NCBI RefSeq assembly: GCF_907165195.1
Contig: NZ_OU015584.1
Location: 1,116,001-1,180,000 of the forward strand
Length of the DNA stretch: 64,000 nucleotides
Direction of reading: 5' to 3'
From: Parvicella tangerina
GTDB taxonomy: Bacteria > Bacteroidota > Bacteroidia > Flavobacteriales_D > Parvicellaceae
A program made the position numbers and the translations under genes. Under the pieces are notes generated by a model. That model was given only the letters and a program-made list of their open reading frames with translations. It did no database searches and was not told where the DNA came from. The first letter of the stretch is position 1; every line of letters begins with the position of its first letter. Positions 53,244 to 62,995 of the stretch are shown in pieces.

Positions 53244-53297
53244 TAGAAGGACTGGAGTTTTTCTAGTCACTAAATATTTAAAAGATTTAAGATTAAG

Positions 53298-56200
53298 ATG
53301 ATTAGATCAATTTATATAAAAGCAACCCTAAATGCTTCGCTAGTCATAATGTTTGTGTTTATGGGATGGTTAACTTGTTATTCTCAGGATACCGGACCAG
53401 GAGGGGTTGGAACCGCAGCTAATACTGCATTCTGGTTGGACGCTGGAAGCTTAGGTCTGGGGGATGGAGCTGCTGTGAGTTCTTGGGCTGATCAGGGTGG
53501 TAACGGTAATGATTTTTCTCAAAGTGTTGGAGGAAGCCAGCCTACGTATCACCTGAGTGGTTCGATTAACGGACTTCCTACAGTTGATTTCGGTGGGGCA
53601 CATTTCTTGGAGTCTGGAGCAATCCCTGAGTTAGATTCTGATGAAATATCCTTTTTTATCGTTTCAAAGAGTAATATTAACATGACTAATGGGAGCGTTC
53701 GTTGTTTAATAAATAATGAAACTGATTTGACAAACCAAGCTTGGAAATCTTTTTATTATCGTGCGAGTAGCGTGGATAGTTACATGGTGCGGCATGGTAA
53801 GGATGCTTCGTTGGGTAATGTCATATCATCTTCCAAATTTCCAACTTCTGAAATTCAAACGCCTAAAATTCTTTCGCAATTTTGGACTGCCAGTAACAAT
53901 ATTAACGGTAAGATAGATGGTTCTACGAACGCAGGTCAATCCGGTGCTGACCTAAGTGGTTGGACACATACCAAAACCACCATTGGATCGCAATTTGGGT
54001 CAATAAGATTTTTTAATGGTGAAATTGCTGAAGTGATTGTGTTTGATGAAGTTGTGAATGCCGCTCAAGAGATTATTATCTACAATTATCTGGGGGCGAA
54101 ATATAACATTTCATTGGATGCCAACGCTCACTACACCGCAGGGGCGACCCATGGAGCTGAGGTTGCAGGGATAGGTCGTGAAGATGCGAGTAATATACAC
54201 AATTCGGCACAGGGTTCTGGTATTGTTGCTGTCACTTCTGCCGGCATTACCTCTGATGGCGCTTATCTCTTATGGGGACATGATGAGGGTGGTTTAACAA
54301 CGACCGCAGTAAATACTCCAGCGGCTTACGCTGCCACTGGGGGAACAAGATTGGTGCAGGAATGGAAAGTTTCTGAAGTTTCTGAAGTAGGGGATATTAC
54401 ACTGGAGTTCGATTTGACGGGTATTACTTTTGGAAAGGATGATCAGTATGAACTGTTGGTTGATGAAGATGGTGATGGCGATTTTTCTGATGCCATAACG
54501 TATTCAGGAATACCAACAGGGGACATAATTTCATTTAGTTTAACTGCAAATGATCTTGATGATGGCTATTTATTTACAATAGGTAATACTCAGGAAAAAA
54601 TTATAAGCGTGATTGATGGTCAGAACTGGAATGATGTGACGACCTGGAGTTCAGACTTTTTGCCAACTACATTGAATGATGTTATTGTTGATAACGGTCA
54701 TGCGGTAACCGTTTCCGATAACCAATTCTCCTTGGATCTAACGGTAAATGGAACAGGTACTTTAGTGGTGGATAACGGGGCGAACCTTGAGGTTTCAGGA
54801 AATGTTGATTCAGACGGCACTTTTACCTGTAATTCTGGAAGCAAGATCACGTTAAACGGAGCTGTTGCTCAGACCTTAGATTTTGTTGGAACAATTGCAC
54901 TTGATAGTCTTGAAGTAAATAACGCTAATGGGGTAACATTTAATACGGGGTCATTCACGTTTTCGGGAACCTTGTTTCCAACAAGTGGAGATGTAGACTT
55001 CGGAGCGAATAGTGTTACTTTTCTTTCTGACGCAACTGGAACAGCATCAATTGGTCCGATAGGAGGAGGTGTTGCTATAACAATGACTAATGTTACATCT
55101 CAGCGATTTATTGAAGGAGGAGATGCGGGATGGACTGAAGTAGGCTTCCCTTTTGATAATAGCTTTAAGTTAAGTGATTGGGATGATGAGCTTTTTATTA
55201 GTGGACCTGGTGGGACTTTTCTCGATGGCTGTGCTTATGGTAGTGGAGGAAGCTGTTTTACTTCAGTTAAATATTGGGATCCTTCTTTGTCTAAGATGTT
55301 TGGTGTAACCAATGCTGACTCTGCAGTTAATGCGGGTAGAGGATTTGATATTTACTTGGGAGATAACTTGTCAACATTTAGTGCTGCAACAATCTCGACT
55401 ACTAAGAATCTTAACTTGAATGCGAACCCGGCAATTGCAGTTCAGAATGGATGGAACTTTATAGCAAACCCAGTTTTAGCTCCTATTGACTGGAACAATG
55501 TAACCCTTGGAGGTGGAGTAAATAATTATTTTTGGGTTTTTGATGCTGAGGACGGTTGGCAATTTTATGAACCAGGAGGTTCTCCTGAGACTTTCTCTGC
55601 GAATTTGACAGGAGGAATCATTTCCGCGTACCAAGGTATTTGGGTGTTTAATTCAGGTGGAGCCTCTGATGTTACTTTCAATGAAAGCGCAAAGAGTGTG
55701 GGTAGTTCTGATGCGTTCGTAAAGTCTTTGAATGGAAAGGCAAGTATAGAACATAATTGTTTTACCATGAGAATGGAAGATAAACTTTCTCCAACAACAT
55801 TTGGAAAACTCTATATAGATTTTGCGAATGAAAGATCAAATATGCCAAAGTTACCAACGCTTCCAGGTAGTTATAAATCTATTAATCTTTATGCTGATTT
55901 TGAAGGTGAACAATATAGTGTTTTGACTTTGGGGACTTATATTGAGGATTGCATTAGGTTGCCAATAGGAATGGAAGGTGTCTCAGCAGGAGTTTTTAGC
56001 CTTTCATTTGATAACGTACCTAAGGACAGAGAGTTGTACATCGTAAATTATGTAAGTGGCGAAAGAATTAGGGTGACCTCAAAAAGTGATATTGAGATAT
56101 ATTTGACAGAACAGAATAGATCTGCTTTTAAATTACTTGTGTTGAGTAAGTCTGGGGATTGTGAAACAAGTGCTCATGAAGATTTGAATGTAGCGTACAA

Positions 56201-56429
56201 CGATTGGGATGGAATAGTAGTTACAGATTTCAGTAATACTGAGATGGAGGTTCATACGTTTAATGTTTTCGACTTAACAGGAAAACTAATTCTTTCTGAA
56301 AAGAGTGCAGTGGACACGGCTTCAAAATATGTCATTCCAGCAAATCTGTCAGCTGGTTCCTATATTATTGAGGTGAGAAGTGCTTCAGGCATTGTCGGAA
56401 CAGGAAAAGTTGTTGTTACCCAAAATTGA
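53298..56429 (+). CDS. Large T9SS type A cargo with LamG-like domain
   Basis: A 1043-residue protein with a signal peptide (about 1-30, ending CYSQ), then a LamG-like jelly roll (ANTAFWLDAGSLGLGDGAAV, SSWADQGGNGNDFSQ), a further beta-rich middle with INGLPTVDFGG and PNPAIAVQNGWNFIANPV, and a type A sorting domain at about 960-1043 ending VVVTQN. LamG domains often bind glycans, which suits its place inside a polysaccharide locus, but binding is inferred. It has its own strong promoter, so it need not be cotranscribed with the kinase. Confidence 0.8.
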   Translation: MIRSIYIKATLNASLVIMFVFMGWLTCYSQDTGPGGVGTAANTAFWLDAGSLGLGDGAAVSSWADQGGNGNDFSQSVGGSQPTYHLSGSINGLPTVDFGGAHFLESGAIPELDSDEISFFIVSKSNINMTNGSVRCLINNETDLTNQAWKSFYYRASSVDSYMVRHGKDASLGNVISSSKFPTSEIQTPKILSQFWTASNNINGKIDGSTNAGQSGADLSGWTHTKTTIGSQFGSIRFFNGEIAEVIVFDEVVNAAQEIIIYNYLGAKYNISLDANAHYTAGATHGAEVAGIGREDASNIHNSAQGSGIVAVTSAGITSDGAYLLWGHDEGGLTTTAVNTPAAYAATGGTRLVQEWKVSEVSEVGDITLEFDLTGITFGKDDQYELLVDEDGDGDFSDAITYSGIPTGDIISFSLTANDLDDGYLFTIGNTQEKIISVIDGQNWNDVTTWSSDFLPTTLNDVIVDNGHAVTVSDNQFSLDLTVNGTGTLVVDNGANLEVSGNVDSDGTFTCNSGSKITLNGAVAQTLDFVGTIALDSLEVNNANGVTFNTGSFTFSGTLFPTSGDVDFGANSVTFLSDATGTASIGPIGGGVAITMTNVTSQRFIEGGDAGWTEVGFPFDNSFKLSDWDDELFISGPGGTFLDGCAYGSGGSCFTSVKYWDPSLSKMFGVTNADSAVNAGRGFDIYLGDNLSTFSAATISTTKNLNLNANPAIAVQNGWNFIANPVLAPIDWNNVTLGGGVNNYFWVFDAEDGWQFYEPGGSPETFSANLTGGIISAYQGIWVFNSGGASDVTFNESAKSVGSSDAFVKSLNGKASIEHNCFTMRMEDKLSPTTFGKLYIDFANERSNMPKLPTLPGSYKSINLYADFEGEQYSVLTLGTYIEDCIRLPIGMEGVSAGVFSLSFDNVPKDRELYIVNYVSGERIRVTSKSDIEIYLTEQNRSAFKLLVLSKSGDCETSAHEDLNVAYNDWDGIVVTDFSNTEMEVHTFNVFDLTGKLILSEKSAVDTASKYVIPANLSAGSYIIEVRSASGIVGTGKVVVTQN

Positions 56430-56495
56430 GTTTAAGGATTAAGTCATTTATAGTTTCCTTCCTATGAAAGGGGATGGGAGTGTACAGCGTGTTAA

Positions 56496-57740
56496 ATGGG
56501 AAGCATTTTTATTAAAGTAAGGGAGTTTCCAACAAAATCTGAGACCTTCGTTTTAGGACAGATGGAGGTTATTACTCAATTAGGGTATGACCTCAGAGTT
56601 TTAGTGAACAAAAAAAATGAGCTTTCTGTATCCTCCAACCCCGAATTAGTTAAAAAACTGGATGTTATGAATCGAGTCACTGTGCTCCCCATTGATTCAA
56701 GCTCCAGATTCTTGAAAAGAGGGTGGCTTATCTTAAAAGGTTTGCTAAAGCTTCCTCCATTACGATCCTTAAAGCTGTTAAGTACTAGAAGATATGGAGA
56801 AGCAGCAATAAGGGGGAGGTACCTACTGGAATATCTTAGTTTAAGGAAAAAAATTTCCGGTCAAGTTGTTCATGTTCAGTTTGGTGACAATGTGGGGAGT
56901 TTAGACAAGTACAAAGAGCTTAATCTGGTAGACTTTAAGTTGATCGTTACGTTTCACGGTTATGATGCCCATTTCACAGATGATAACTTCGAAATGAAAA
57001 GAATGGAATATAAAAGGTTGTTTGAAGTGGGCGATTTTTTTACTTGTAATACATCCTTTTTAGCTTCGAAGTTGATCGCATTGGGCTGTCCCGAAAAGAA
57101 GTTGCGTATAATGCCTGTTCCTCCGAATGCGATGATGTTCTTGCAGGGTTATGTAAAGCGAGAGCTAGGAGATGTTTTGAATTTGGTTTCTGTCGGTAGG
57201 TTGATTGAACTGAAAGGGCATGGATATGGTTTAATGGTTGTCAAGGAGTTGCTTGATAAAGGCGTTAAAGTAAAGTATACCATTGTTGGAGAAGGAGATC
57301 AGCTCGATGAATTGCAAAAATTAGTCAGTGAATTGTCTATTGAATCCAATGTGACATTCTTGGGGGCTCTCGCTCAACAGGAAATAAAAGAATTGTTGGA
57401 TAGAATGGATATTTTTCTTATGCCCTCAGTTACAGATAGACATGGAAGGCAAGAGGCTCAAGGTGTTGTAGTGTTGGAAGCTCAAGCGTGTGGAATTCCT
57501 GTGATAGCCTTCAGTAGTGGTGGATTGTCGGATGTTGTTCAGCATGGTGAAACAGGGTTTCTTGTAGAAGAGAGAAATGTTTTGAGTATGACAGAAGCAG
57601 TTTTGCAACTATTCAATAACAGCGCGCTCTACAAGATTATGAGTGAGCAAGCAAGGAGCTATGTTATAAAATACTTTTCTCAAGAAAAATCTATTGAAAG
57701 ATGGAATGAGGTCTATAAAAAGCTCTTGAGTGAAAGATAG
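56496..57740 (+). CDS. GT4-family glycosyltransferase
   Basis: A 414-residue GT-B glycosyltransferase with HVQFGDNVGSLD and VTFHGYDAHF in the N-domain and the donor-site block EAQGVVVLEAQACGIPVIAFSSGG near 320-345, followed by the GETGFLV motif. It resembles WcaL/AmsK-type colanic-acid transferases. It should add a sugar to the lipid-linked repeat unit at the cytoplasmic face. Sugar donor and linkage are unknown. Confidence 0.88.
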   Translation: MGSIFIKVREFPTKSETFVLGQMEVITQLGYDLRVLVNKKNELSVSSNPELVKKLDVMNRVTVLPIDSSSRFLKRGWLILKGLLKLPPLRSLKLLSTRRYGEAAIRGRYLLEYLSLRKKISGQVVHVQFGDNVGSLDKYKELNLVDFKLIVTFHGYDAHFTDDNFEMKRMEYKRLFEVGDFFTCNTSFLASKLIALGCPEKKLRIMPVPPNAMMFLQGYVKRELGDVLNLVSVGRLIELKGHGYGLMVVKELLDKGVKVKYTIVGEGDQLDELQKLVSELSIESNVTFLGALAQQEIKELLDRMDIFLMPSVTDRHGRQEAQGVVVLEAQACGIPVIAFSSGGLSDVVQHGETGFLVEERNVLSMTEAVLQLFNNSALYKIMSEQARSYVIKYFSQEKSIERWNEVYKKLLSER

Positions 57741-57922
57741 CTCATGCTCATGTGGTATTCGATTGAGCTTATTTCCACCAAGATCTACTTTATGGTCTAT
57801 ATGTATATTTATTGTCGGAAAAAACACTAATTTTGGACTGATAGAACATTTGTGACGTTAAATCAATTGATTGTGAGTTGAAGTGAGTGATGATTTTTAG
57901 TATGTTGATGTAAATTGGGAAA

Positions 57923-58765
57923 ATGCAAGTTAGAAATTACACCCCTGAAACAGGGTTAAATAGTCCGTTTGCTCTCCTGAAGGAGATAGTTAATGGCTTT
58001 GGAAAAGGAAGGTTTTTGGGTTATCAATTGTTTGTTAGAGATCTGAAAGCTTCTGTACGACAAAGTTTTTTGGGTTTTTTATGGCATTTTATTCCTGCAA
58101 TTGCTACTGCTGTAATATGGATAATGTTAAACTCTCAGCAAGTTGTGACAATTGAAAATGTTCCAATGAAGTTTCCTGCCTTTGCTATTACTGGAACAAT
58201 TATTTGGACGTTAATTACAGAGTCAATAAGTAAGCCATTAATGCGGTTTAATGCTTCAAAATCTATGATGGTTAAGCTAAATTTTCCTAAAGAAGCGATT
58301 GTGCTAGCTACTTTTTATGATTTAGCCTTCTCTCTTTTGCTTAAAATGATAGTTCTCATCCCAGCACTTTTTGTTATGGGATATTATCCTAGTGTTGATT
58401 GGTTGTTTGGTCTTTTTGCTATTTTTCCGATGTATGTGTTTGGAATTTCATTGGGTTTACTAATAGTTCCAATAGGAATGTTGTTTTCTGATATTAGCAA
58501 AGGAATTTCTTATATGTTTCAGATTGTAATGTATTTGGCCCCTGTGGTTTATCCCGTTGTAACGGAAGGTGCGATGGGGGTTATTCATAAATGGAATCCA
58601 GTTACTCCGTTTATTGAGTTTATAAGATCTAATCTTGGAGGATACGAATTTAGTATGTCTTTTCAATTAGCTTTATGGAGCCTCGTTGGATTGGTAATGT
58701 TCGTTTTTAGTCTTTTTGTTCTCAGGTTAAGTTTGCCAGTAATCCTAGAAAGGTCTGGTTCATAG
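57923..58765 (+). CDS. ABC-2 polysaccharide exporter, permease (Wzm-like)
   Basis: A 280-residue protein with six membrane helices, starting at an ATG after AT-rich sequence. The RDLKASVRQSFLGFLWHF and YLAPVVYPV blocks fit O-antigen/teichoic-type ABC-2 permeases. It is two bases before the ATPase gene. The pair exports a finished glycan on undecaprenyl phosphate, a different route from Wzx/Wzy. Confidence 0.9.
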   Translation: MQVRNYTPETGLNSPFALLKEIVNGFGKGRFLGYQLFVRDLKASVRQSFLGFLWHFIPAIATAVIWIMLNSQQVVTIENVPMKFPAFAITGTIIWTLITESISKPLMRFNASKSMMVKLNFPKEAIVLATFYDLAFSLLLKMIVLIPALFVMGYYPSVDWLFGLFAIFPMYVFGISLGLLIVPIGMLFSDISKGISYMFQIVMYLAPVVYPVVTEGAMGVIHKWNPVTPFIEFIRSNLGGYEFSMSFQLALWSLVGLVMFVFSLFVLRLSLPVILERSGS

Positions 58766-58767
58766 TT

Positions 58768-59937
58768 ATGAAAGAAGATAAGGAAGTATTAATAAAGGTA
58801 GAAGGTGTCTCGAAGAAGTTTGCAAGGAACCTAAGAAAGAGTCTTCGATATGGTGTTCAGGACCTTACAAGGGAGGTCTTTGGGATGGCTAGAGTTGAAC
58901 AGTTAAGGAAGTCGGAATTTTGGGCACTAGACGATGTTAATTTCGAGATCAGAAGAGGTGAGTGTCTTGGTTTGATTGGTCATAACGGTGCAGGTAAGTC
59001 AACTATCCTTAAAATAATCAACGGATTGCTAAAGCCAGATAAAGGAAGGGTAACCGTTAAAGGCAAGGTGGCTGCGTTAATTGAACTTGGAGCAGGGTTT
59101 AATCCAATATTGACTGGAAGAGAGAATATTTACAATAATGCTTCCGTTTTAGGATTCACAAAGGAAGAGACAGACGCTAAATTAGATGATATTATTGCAT
59201 TCTCGGAGATTGGTGAGTTTATTGATGCTCCCGTACAAAGCTATAGTTCCGGAATGAAAGTTAGATTAGGATTTTCAGTTGCTGCTCAAATGGATCCAGA
59301 TGTCTTGATAATAGATGAGGTTCTTGCGGTTGGAGATGTATTTTTTAGAAATAAGTGTATTGCAAGAATTGATCAACTGAAAAAGAACTGTGCGATCATA
59401 TTCGTGTCACACTCTATTAACTTGGTAGGTAGAATTTGTACAGCTGCTCTTGTCATGGATAAGGGAAAAGTAGTTGATTCAGGAAATAGTATTGGAGAAA
59501 GTTATTTGAAGTTTTTAGAGTTGCGACCAAATACAGACTCATATAATCCCGAAGGATCGCTGTTATCTTCGATACATATAACGCAAGACGGCCAACGTGT
59601 AGATCAAGTTCATGCGTACAGTTTAATTGACATTCACATGGAATTTACACACAAACTTGACGCATACATCAATATTGTATTGTTTGACATAAGTCAGCGA
59701 CCTGTGATTACAATCTTACACGAAGATTATAATAATGTAAATGGAAAGAGGATTGTAATTAAAGATTTTGCCGTCAACCTAGTGCCAGGAAAATATTCTT
59801 TTTCCGTGAATATAAATAAAGGAAGAAACGATTCTGTAATCGAAAAAATTACTGAAGTTGGAAGTTTTAAAGTGCTTGGAGAAGATTTCTTATGGAGTCC
59901 TCTTGTAATAAAACAAGATTTTGATGTTCAAGAGTAA
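58768..59937 (+). CDS. ABC-2 polysaccharide exporter, ATPase (Wzt-like) with glycan-binding tail
   Basis: A 389-residue protein. Walker A GHNGAGKST (about 71-79), signature YSSGMKVRLG, Walker B DVLIIDEVLAVGD and the switch histidine in FVSHSI. Beyond about residue 250 a beta-sandwich domain matches the Wzt C-terminal substrate-binding fold, which in known systems recognises the glycan end. Forms the exporter with the permease gene. Overlaps the sulfotransferase start by 14 bases. Confidence 0.92.
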   Translation: MKEDKEVLIKVEGVSKKFARNLRKSLRYGVQDLTREVFGMARVEQLRKSEFWALDDVNFEIRRGECLGLIGHNGAGKSTILKIINGLLKPDKGRVTVKGKVAALIELGAGFNPILTGRENIYNNASVLGFTKEETDAKLDDIIAFSEIGEFIDAPVQSYSSGMKVRLGFSVAAQMDPDVLIIDEVLAVGDVFFRNKCIARIDQLKKNCAIIFVSHSINLVGRICTAALVMDKGKVVDSGNSIGESYLKFLELRPNTDSYNPEGSLLSSIHITQDGQRVDQVHAYSLIDIHMEFTHKLDAYINIVLFDISQRPVITILHEDYNNVNGKRIVIKDFAVNLVPGKYSFSVNINKGRNDSVIEKITEVGSFKVLGEDFLWSPLVIKQDFDVQE

Positions 59938-60556
59938 ATTTAATAAAGAGAAAGTTTTTTGTATTGGCTATGGTAAAACTGGAACTACCACTATTGGTAA
60001 AGTATTAGAAGATTTTGGTTATGACCTTGGGGATCAACCAACAGCAGAGTTACTGATTTACGAGTATCATAAAAGAAACTTTAAAGCAATCTCAGATTAT
60101 TGTTTAACCGCTAATGCATTTCAAGACCTTCCGTTTGCTGCACCATTCCTATTTATTTACTTAGATCAAATCTTTCCAAATGCTAAATTCATTCTAACAA
60201 GAAGAGATAATCCAGAACAATGGTATTCCTCCTTGGTCAGGTTTCACTCGAAAAAATGGAGTGATGGCGTGAATCCACCTTCTAAAGAGGAATTACTTAA
60301 GGCAGGGTACAGAAATCAGACATTTGCTTATGATACTAAGCACATCGTGTTCAATAGTACCGATGAAGATCTGTATCATAAGGATACTCTAATAAGCTCT
60401 TATGAATCTCATAACAAAGCAGCCAAAGAATATTTCAGGACAAAGTCCAACTTTATCGAGATTAATGTTAGTAACAAAGGAGATTATGTGCGTCTCTGTG
60501 AATTCTTAAATAAAACTCCTAAAGGGGATGACTTTCCTTGGCTAAACAAAACATGA
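59924..60556 (+). CDS. Sulfotransferase-family protein
   Basis: A 211-residue protein starting at ATG 59924. The PAPS 5'-phosphosulfate loop is GYGKTGTTT (about 15-23) and a second PAPS-contact block is LTRRDNPEQWYSS. It likely adds sulfate to the glycan made by this locus. It overlaps the ATPase gene upstream by 14 bases and the aminotransferase start by four (ATGA), so the row is translated in series. Confidence 0.85.
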   Translation: MFKSKFNKEKVFCIGYGKTGTTTIGKVLEDFGYDLGDQPTAELLIYEYHKRNFKAISDYCLTANAFQDLPFAAPFLFIYLDQIFPNAKFILTRRDNPEQWYSSLVRFHSKKWSDGVNPPSKEELLKAGYRNQTFAYDTKHIVFNSTDEDLYHKDTLISSYESHNKAAKEYFRTKSNFIEINVSNKGDYVRLCEFLNKTPKGDDFPWLNKT

Positions 60557-61617
60557 TACCAGTTACTAAATCATACCTACCGCCTAAGGATGAATACCTG
60601 TCTTGGTTGAATCAAATCTATGAAAAAGAATGGTTGACCAACAGAGGTAATCTTGTTCAATTGCTTGAAAAAAGGATTCAGGAAAGATTAAAAATTGATT
60701 GGGTTTTAGCCACTAATAATGGAACAATACCAATTCAAATAGCATTAAAACTGTTGGCAGGAAAGGGAGAAATAATTACGACTCCATTTAGTTATGTCGC
60801 TACGACATCCTCAATAGTTTGGGAGGATTGCAAACCTGTCTTCGTAGATATACACCCTGAATTCCTGACTATTGATGAATCAAGAATAGAGGAAGCAATA
60901 ACTGACAGTACAACATGTATTTTAGCCACTCATGTTTTTGGAAACCCGTGTAATGTTGAGAAGATAGACCAAATTGCCAAGAAACATGATCTTTATGTGA
61001 TCTATGATGCCGCTCATTGTTTTGATGTGAATTATAACGGGAAATCATTATTTGAATATGGAGATGTAAGCACTTGTAGTTTCCATGCTACTAAAATCTT
61101 TCACACAGCTGAGGGAGGAGCATTATTCACGAGTAAAGAAGATCTGAAGAATAAACTATTCTATAGTCACAACTTTGGACATAAAACACCTGTCGAGTTT
61201 CAAGGTGTTGGTATCAATGCCAAACTATCCGAGCTTCATGCAGCAATGGGATTATCAGTCTTGAATCACATGGATGAAATAATATCTAGTCGAAAAGGTG
61301 TAGTCAAAATATATGATGAGCAGTTAACAAATTTCCAAAGACTCAAGATCAGAGAAGGTACCGAATGGAACTACAGTTATTATCCGATAATTTTTGAAAC
61401 TGAAAAAGAATTATTGCAAAGCCTCGAAATTCTAAAGGAGCATGATATTTACCCAAGAAGGTATTTTATGCCTTCCTTGAATGAGTTGAGCTATGTTGAA
61501 TATCAGGCTACACCAATTTCTGAGTCAATTTCTCGAAGAGTTTTGTGCTTGCCACTTTATTACGGATTGGAAGAAGGTAATGTTCGGAAGATCGTTTCAC
61601 TACTAAATAAGAACTGA
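60553..61617 (+). CDS. DegT/DnrJ/EryC1/StrS aminotransferase
   Basis: A 354-residue PLP enzyme starting at ATG 60553. The PLP-lysine is in SFHATKIFHTAEGG, with VDIHPEFLTID and YDAAHCFDVN as further fold marks. Such enzymes transfer an amino group to keto-sugar nucleotides. It implies an amino sugar in this polysaccharide. It overlaps the sulfotransferase stop by four bases and precedes WbqC by one base. Confidence 0.92.
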   Translation: MIPVTKSYLPPKDEYLSWLNQIYEKEWLTNRGNLVQLLEKRIQERLKIDWVLATNNGTIPIQIALKLLAGKGEIITTPFSYVATTSSIVWEDCKPVFVDIHPEFLTIDESRIEEAITDSTTCILATHVFGNPCNVEKIDQIAKKHDLYVIYDAAHCFDVNYNGKSLFEYGDVSTCSFHATKIFHTAEGGALFTSKEDLKNKLFYSHNFGHKTPVEFQGVGINAKLSELHAAMGLSVLNHMDEIISSRKGVVKIYDEQLTNFQRLKIREGTEWNYSYYPIIFETEKELLQSLEILKEHDIYPRRYFMPSLNELSYVEYQATPISESISRRVLCLPLYYGLEEGNVRKIVSLLNKN

Positions 61618-61618
61618 T

Positions 61619-62326
61619 ATGGATACCTCTGCAGCAATCATGCAGCCTTACATCTTTCCCTACCTTGGTTATTTTCAGCTAATTCAAGCTGCTGATCATT
61701 TTGTTTTTTATGACGATGTAAGTTTCATCAAGAAGGGGTGGATCAATCGAAATCAATTACTGATCAATAAAGAAGCGAAGAAATTTAGTGTTCCGCTTAT
61801 TAAAGCTTCTCAAAATAAGTTAATAAAGGAAGTCGAGGTATGCAATGACCCAAAGTGGTTTAAACAGTTCTTCACTACTTTAGAACATAGTTATAAAGCC
61901 GCTCCCTACTACGGTGAAGTGATAGAACTAATCAAAGATATTTTTGAAAAGGATTTCGTGACGATCTCAGATCTTGCAATTATTAGTGTTCAAACAATTA
62001 GTGATCATCTTGGGATAGACGTAACTTTTTCACTAAGCTCAGAGGAATTTTCAGAAAGTAGAGGTATCAACAGAGCAGAAAGGCTTGCAACAATTACAAA
62101 AGAGTGTGGAGCTGAAGTTTACATTAATCCGCAAGGGGGGATGGAACTGTATTCAAAGGAAATGTTTATTCGGTATGGGGTAGATTTAAGGTTTATCGTG
62201 AGCGATTTACCTGCTTATAAACAGTACGAAAATGATTTCGTGAAAGGGCTTTCTATTATTGATATTTTAATGTTTAATTCTCGAAATGAAGTCAAGAAAA
62301 TGTTAGATTTGTACGAACTAAAATAA
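61619..62326 (+). CDS. WbqC family protein
   Basis: A 235-residue protein with the WbqC signature AIMQPYIFPYLGYFQLI at the start, then VSFIKKGWINRNQ and ERLATITKECGAEVYINPQGG. WbqC proteins are found in sugar loci and are linked to acyl or amide transfer onto amino sugars, but their chemistry is not well fixed. It sits between the aminotransferase and the acyltransferase, a sensible order for modifying the amino group. Confidence 0.9.
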   Translation: MDTSAAIMQPYIFPYLGYFQLIQAADHFVFYDDVSFIKKGWINRNQLLINKEAKKFSVPLIKASQNKLIKEVEVCNDPKWFKQFFTTLEHSYKAAPYYGEVIELIKDIFEKDFVTISDLAIISVQTISDHLGIDVTFSLSSEEFSESRGINRAERLATITKECGAEVYINPQGGMELYSKEMFIRYGVDLRFIVSDLPAYKQYENDFVKGLSIIDILMFNSRNEVKKMLDLYELK

Positions 62327-62333
62327 GAAAGAA

Positions 62334-62993
62334 ATGGCGAAAGTAGTGATATTTGGAATCTTAGACACAGCGGAGCTCGCCCATTGGTATCTGACCAATG
62401 ATTCTGAACATGAAGTGGTGGCATTTACTGTTCATGAGGAGTATAAAAAAGAAGACTCTTTTCAAGGACTCCCGTTAATCGCGTTTGAGAAACTACAAGA
62501 AGAATATTCTCCTGGAGAATACTTTCTGTTTGCGCCTATGACAGGTAAAAATATGAATAGACTGAGAGAAAAGGTTTACTTGGAAGGAAAAGAGAAGGGG
62601 TACAGATATATTTCGTATGTAAGTTCAAAGGCTACTGTCTGTGGTAATGAAATTGGTGAGAACTGTTTTATTCTTGAAGACAATACTTTACAGCCGTTTA
62701 CGAAGGTTGGGAATAATGTAGTAATGTGGAGTGGAAATCACATTGGTCATCACGGAGAAATAAAGGACCATGTCTTCTTTACTTCTCATGTTGTCATGTC
62801 TGGGCATTGCACAATTGAATCCTATTGCTTTTTCGGAGTGAATGCTACGATAAGAGATTATTCTCACCTAAAACAGGGAACGTTACTGGCAATGGGAGCT
62901 AGTCTTACCAAGGCAGAAACTGAAGAGTGGGGGGTGTACTTAGGGAACCCAGCAAAGAAGATGGAAGGTAAGAAAAGCTTTGATGTTTACTAA
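62334..62993 (+). CDS. NeuD/PglD-like sugar O- or N-acyltransferase
   Basis: A 219-residue protein with an N-terminal PglD-like domain (KVVIFGILDTAEL, LIAFEKLQEEYSPGEYF) and a left-handed beta-helix from about residue 95 with catalytic histidines (SGNHIGHHGEIKDH, SHVVMSGH). This family acylates amino sugars or sialic-acid-type intermediates. It likely acylates the product of the aminotransferase; the acyl donor is unknown. Confidence 0.88.
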   Translation: MAKVVIFGILDTAELAHWYLTNDSEHEVVAFTVHEEYKKEDSFQGLPLIAFEKLQEEYSPGEYFLFAPMTGKNMNRLREKVYLEGKEKGYRYISYVSSKATVCGNEIGENCFILEDNTLQPFTKVGNNVVMWSGNHIGHHGEIKDHVFFTSHVVMSGHCTIESYCFFGVNATIRDYSHLKQGTLLAMGASLTKAETEEWGVYLGNPAKKMEGKKSFDVY

Positions 62994-62995
62994 TT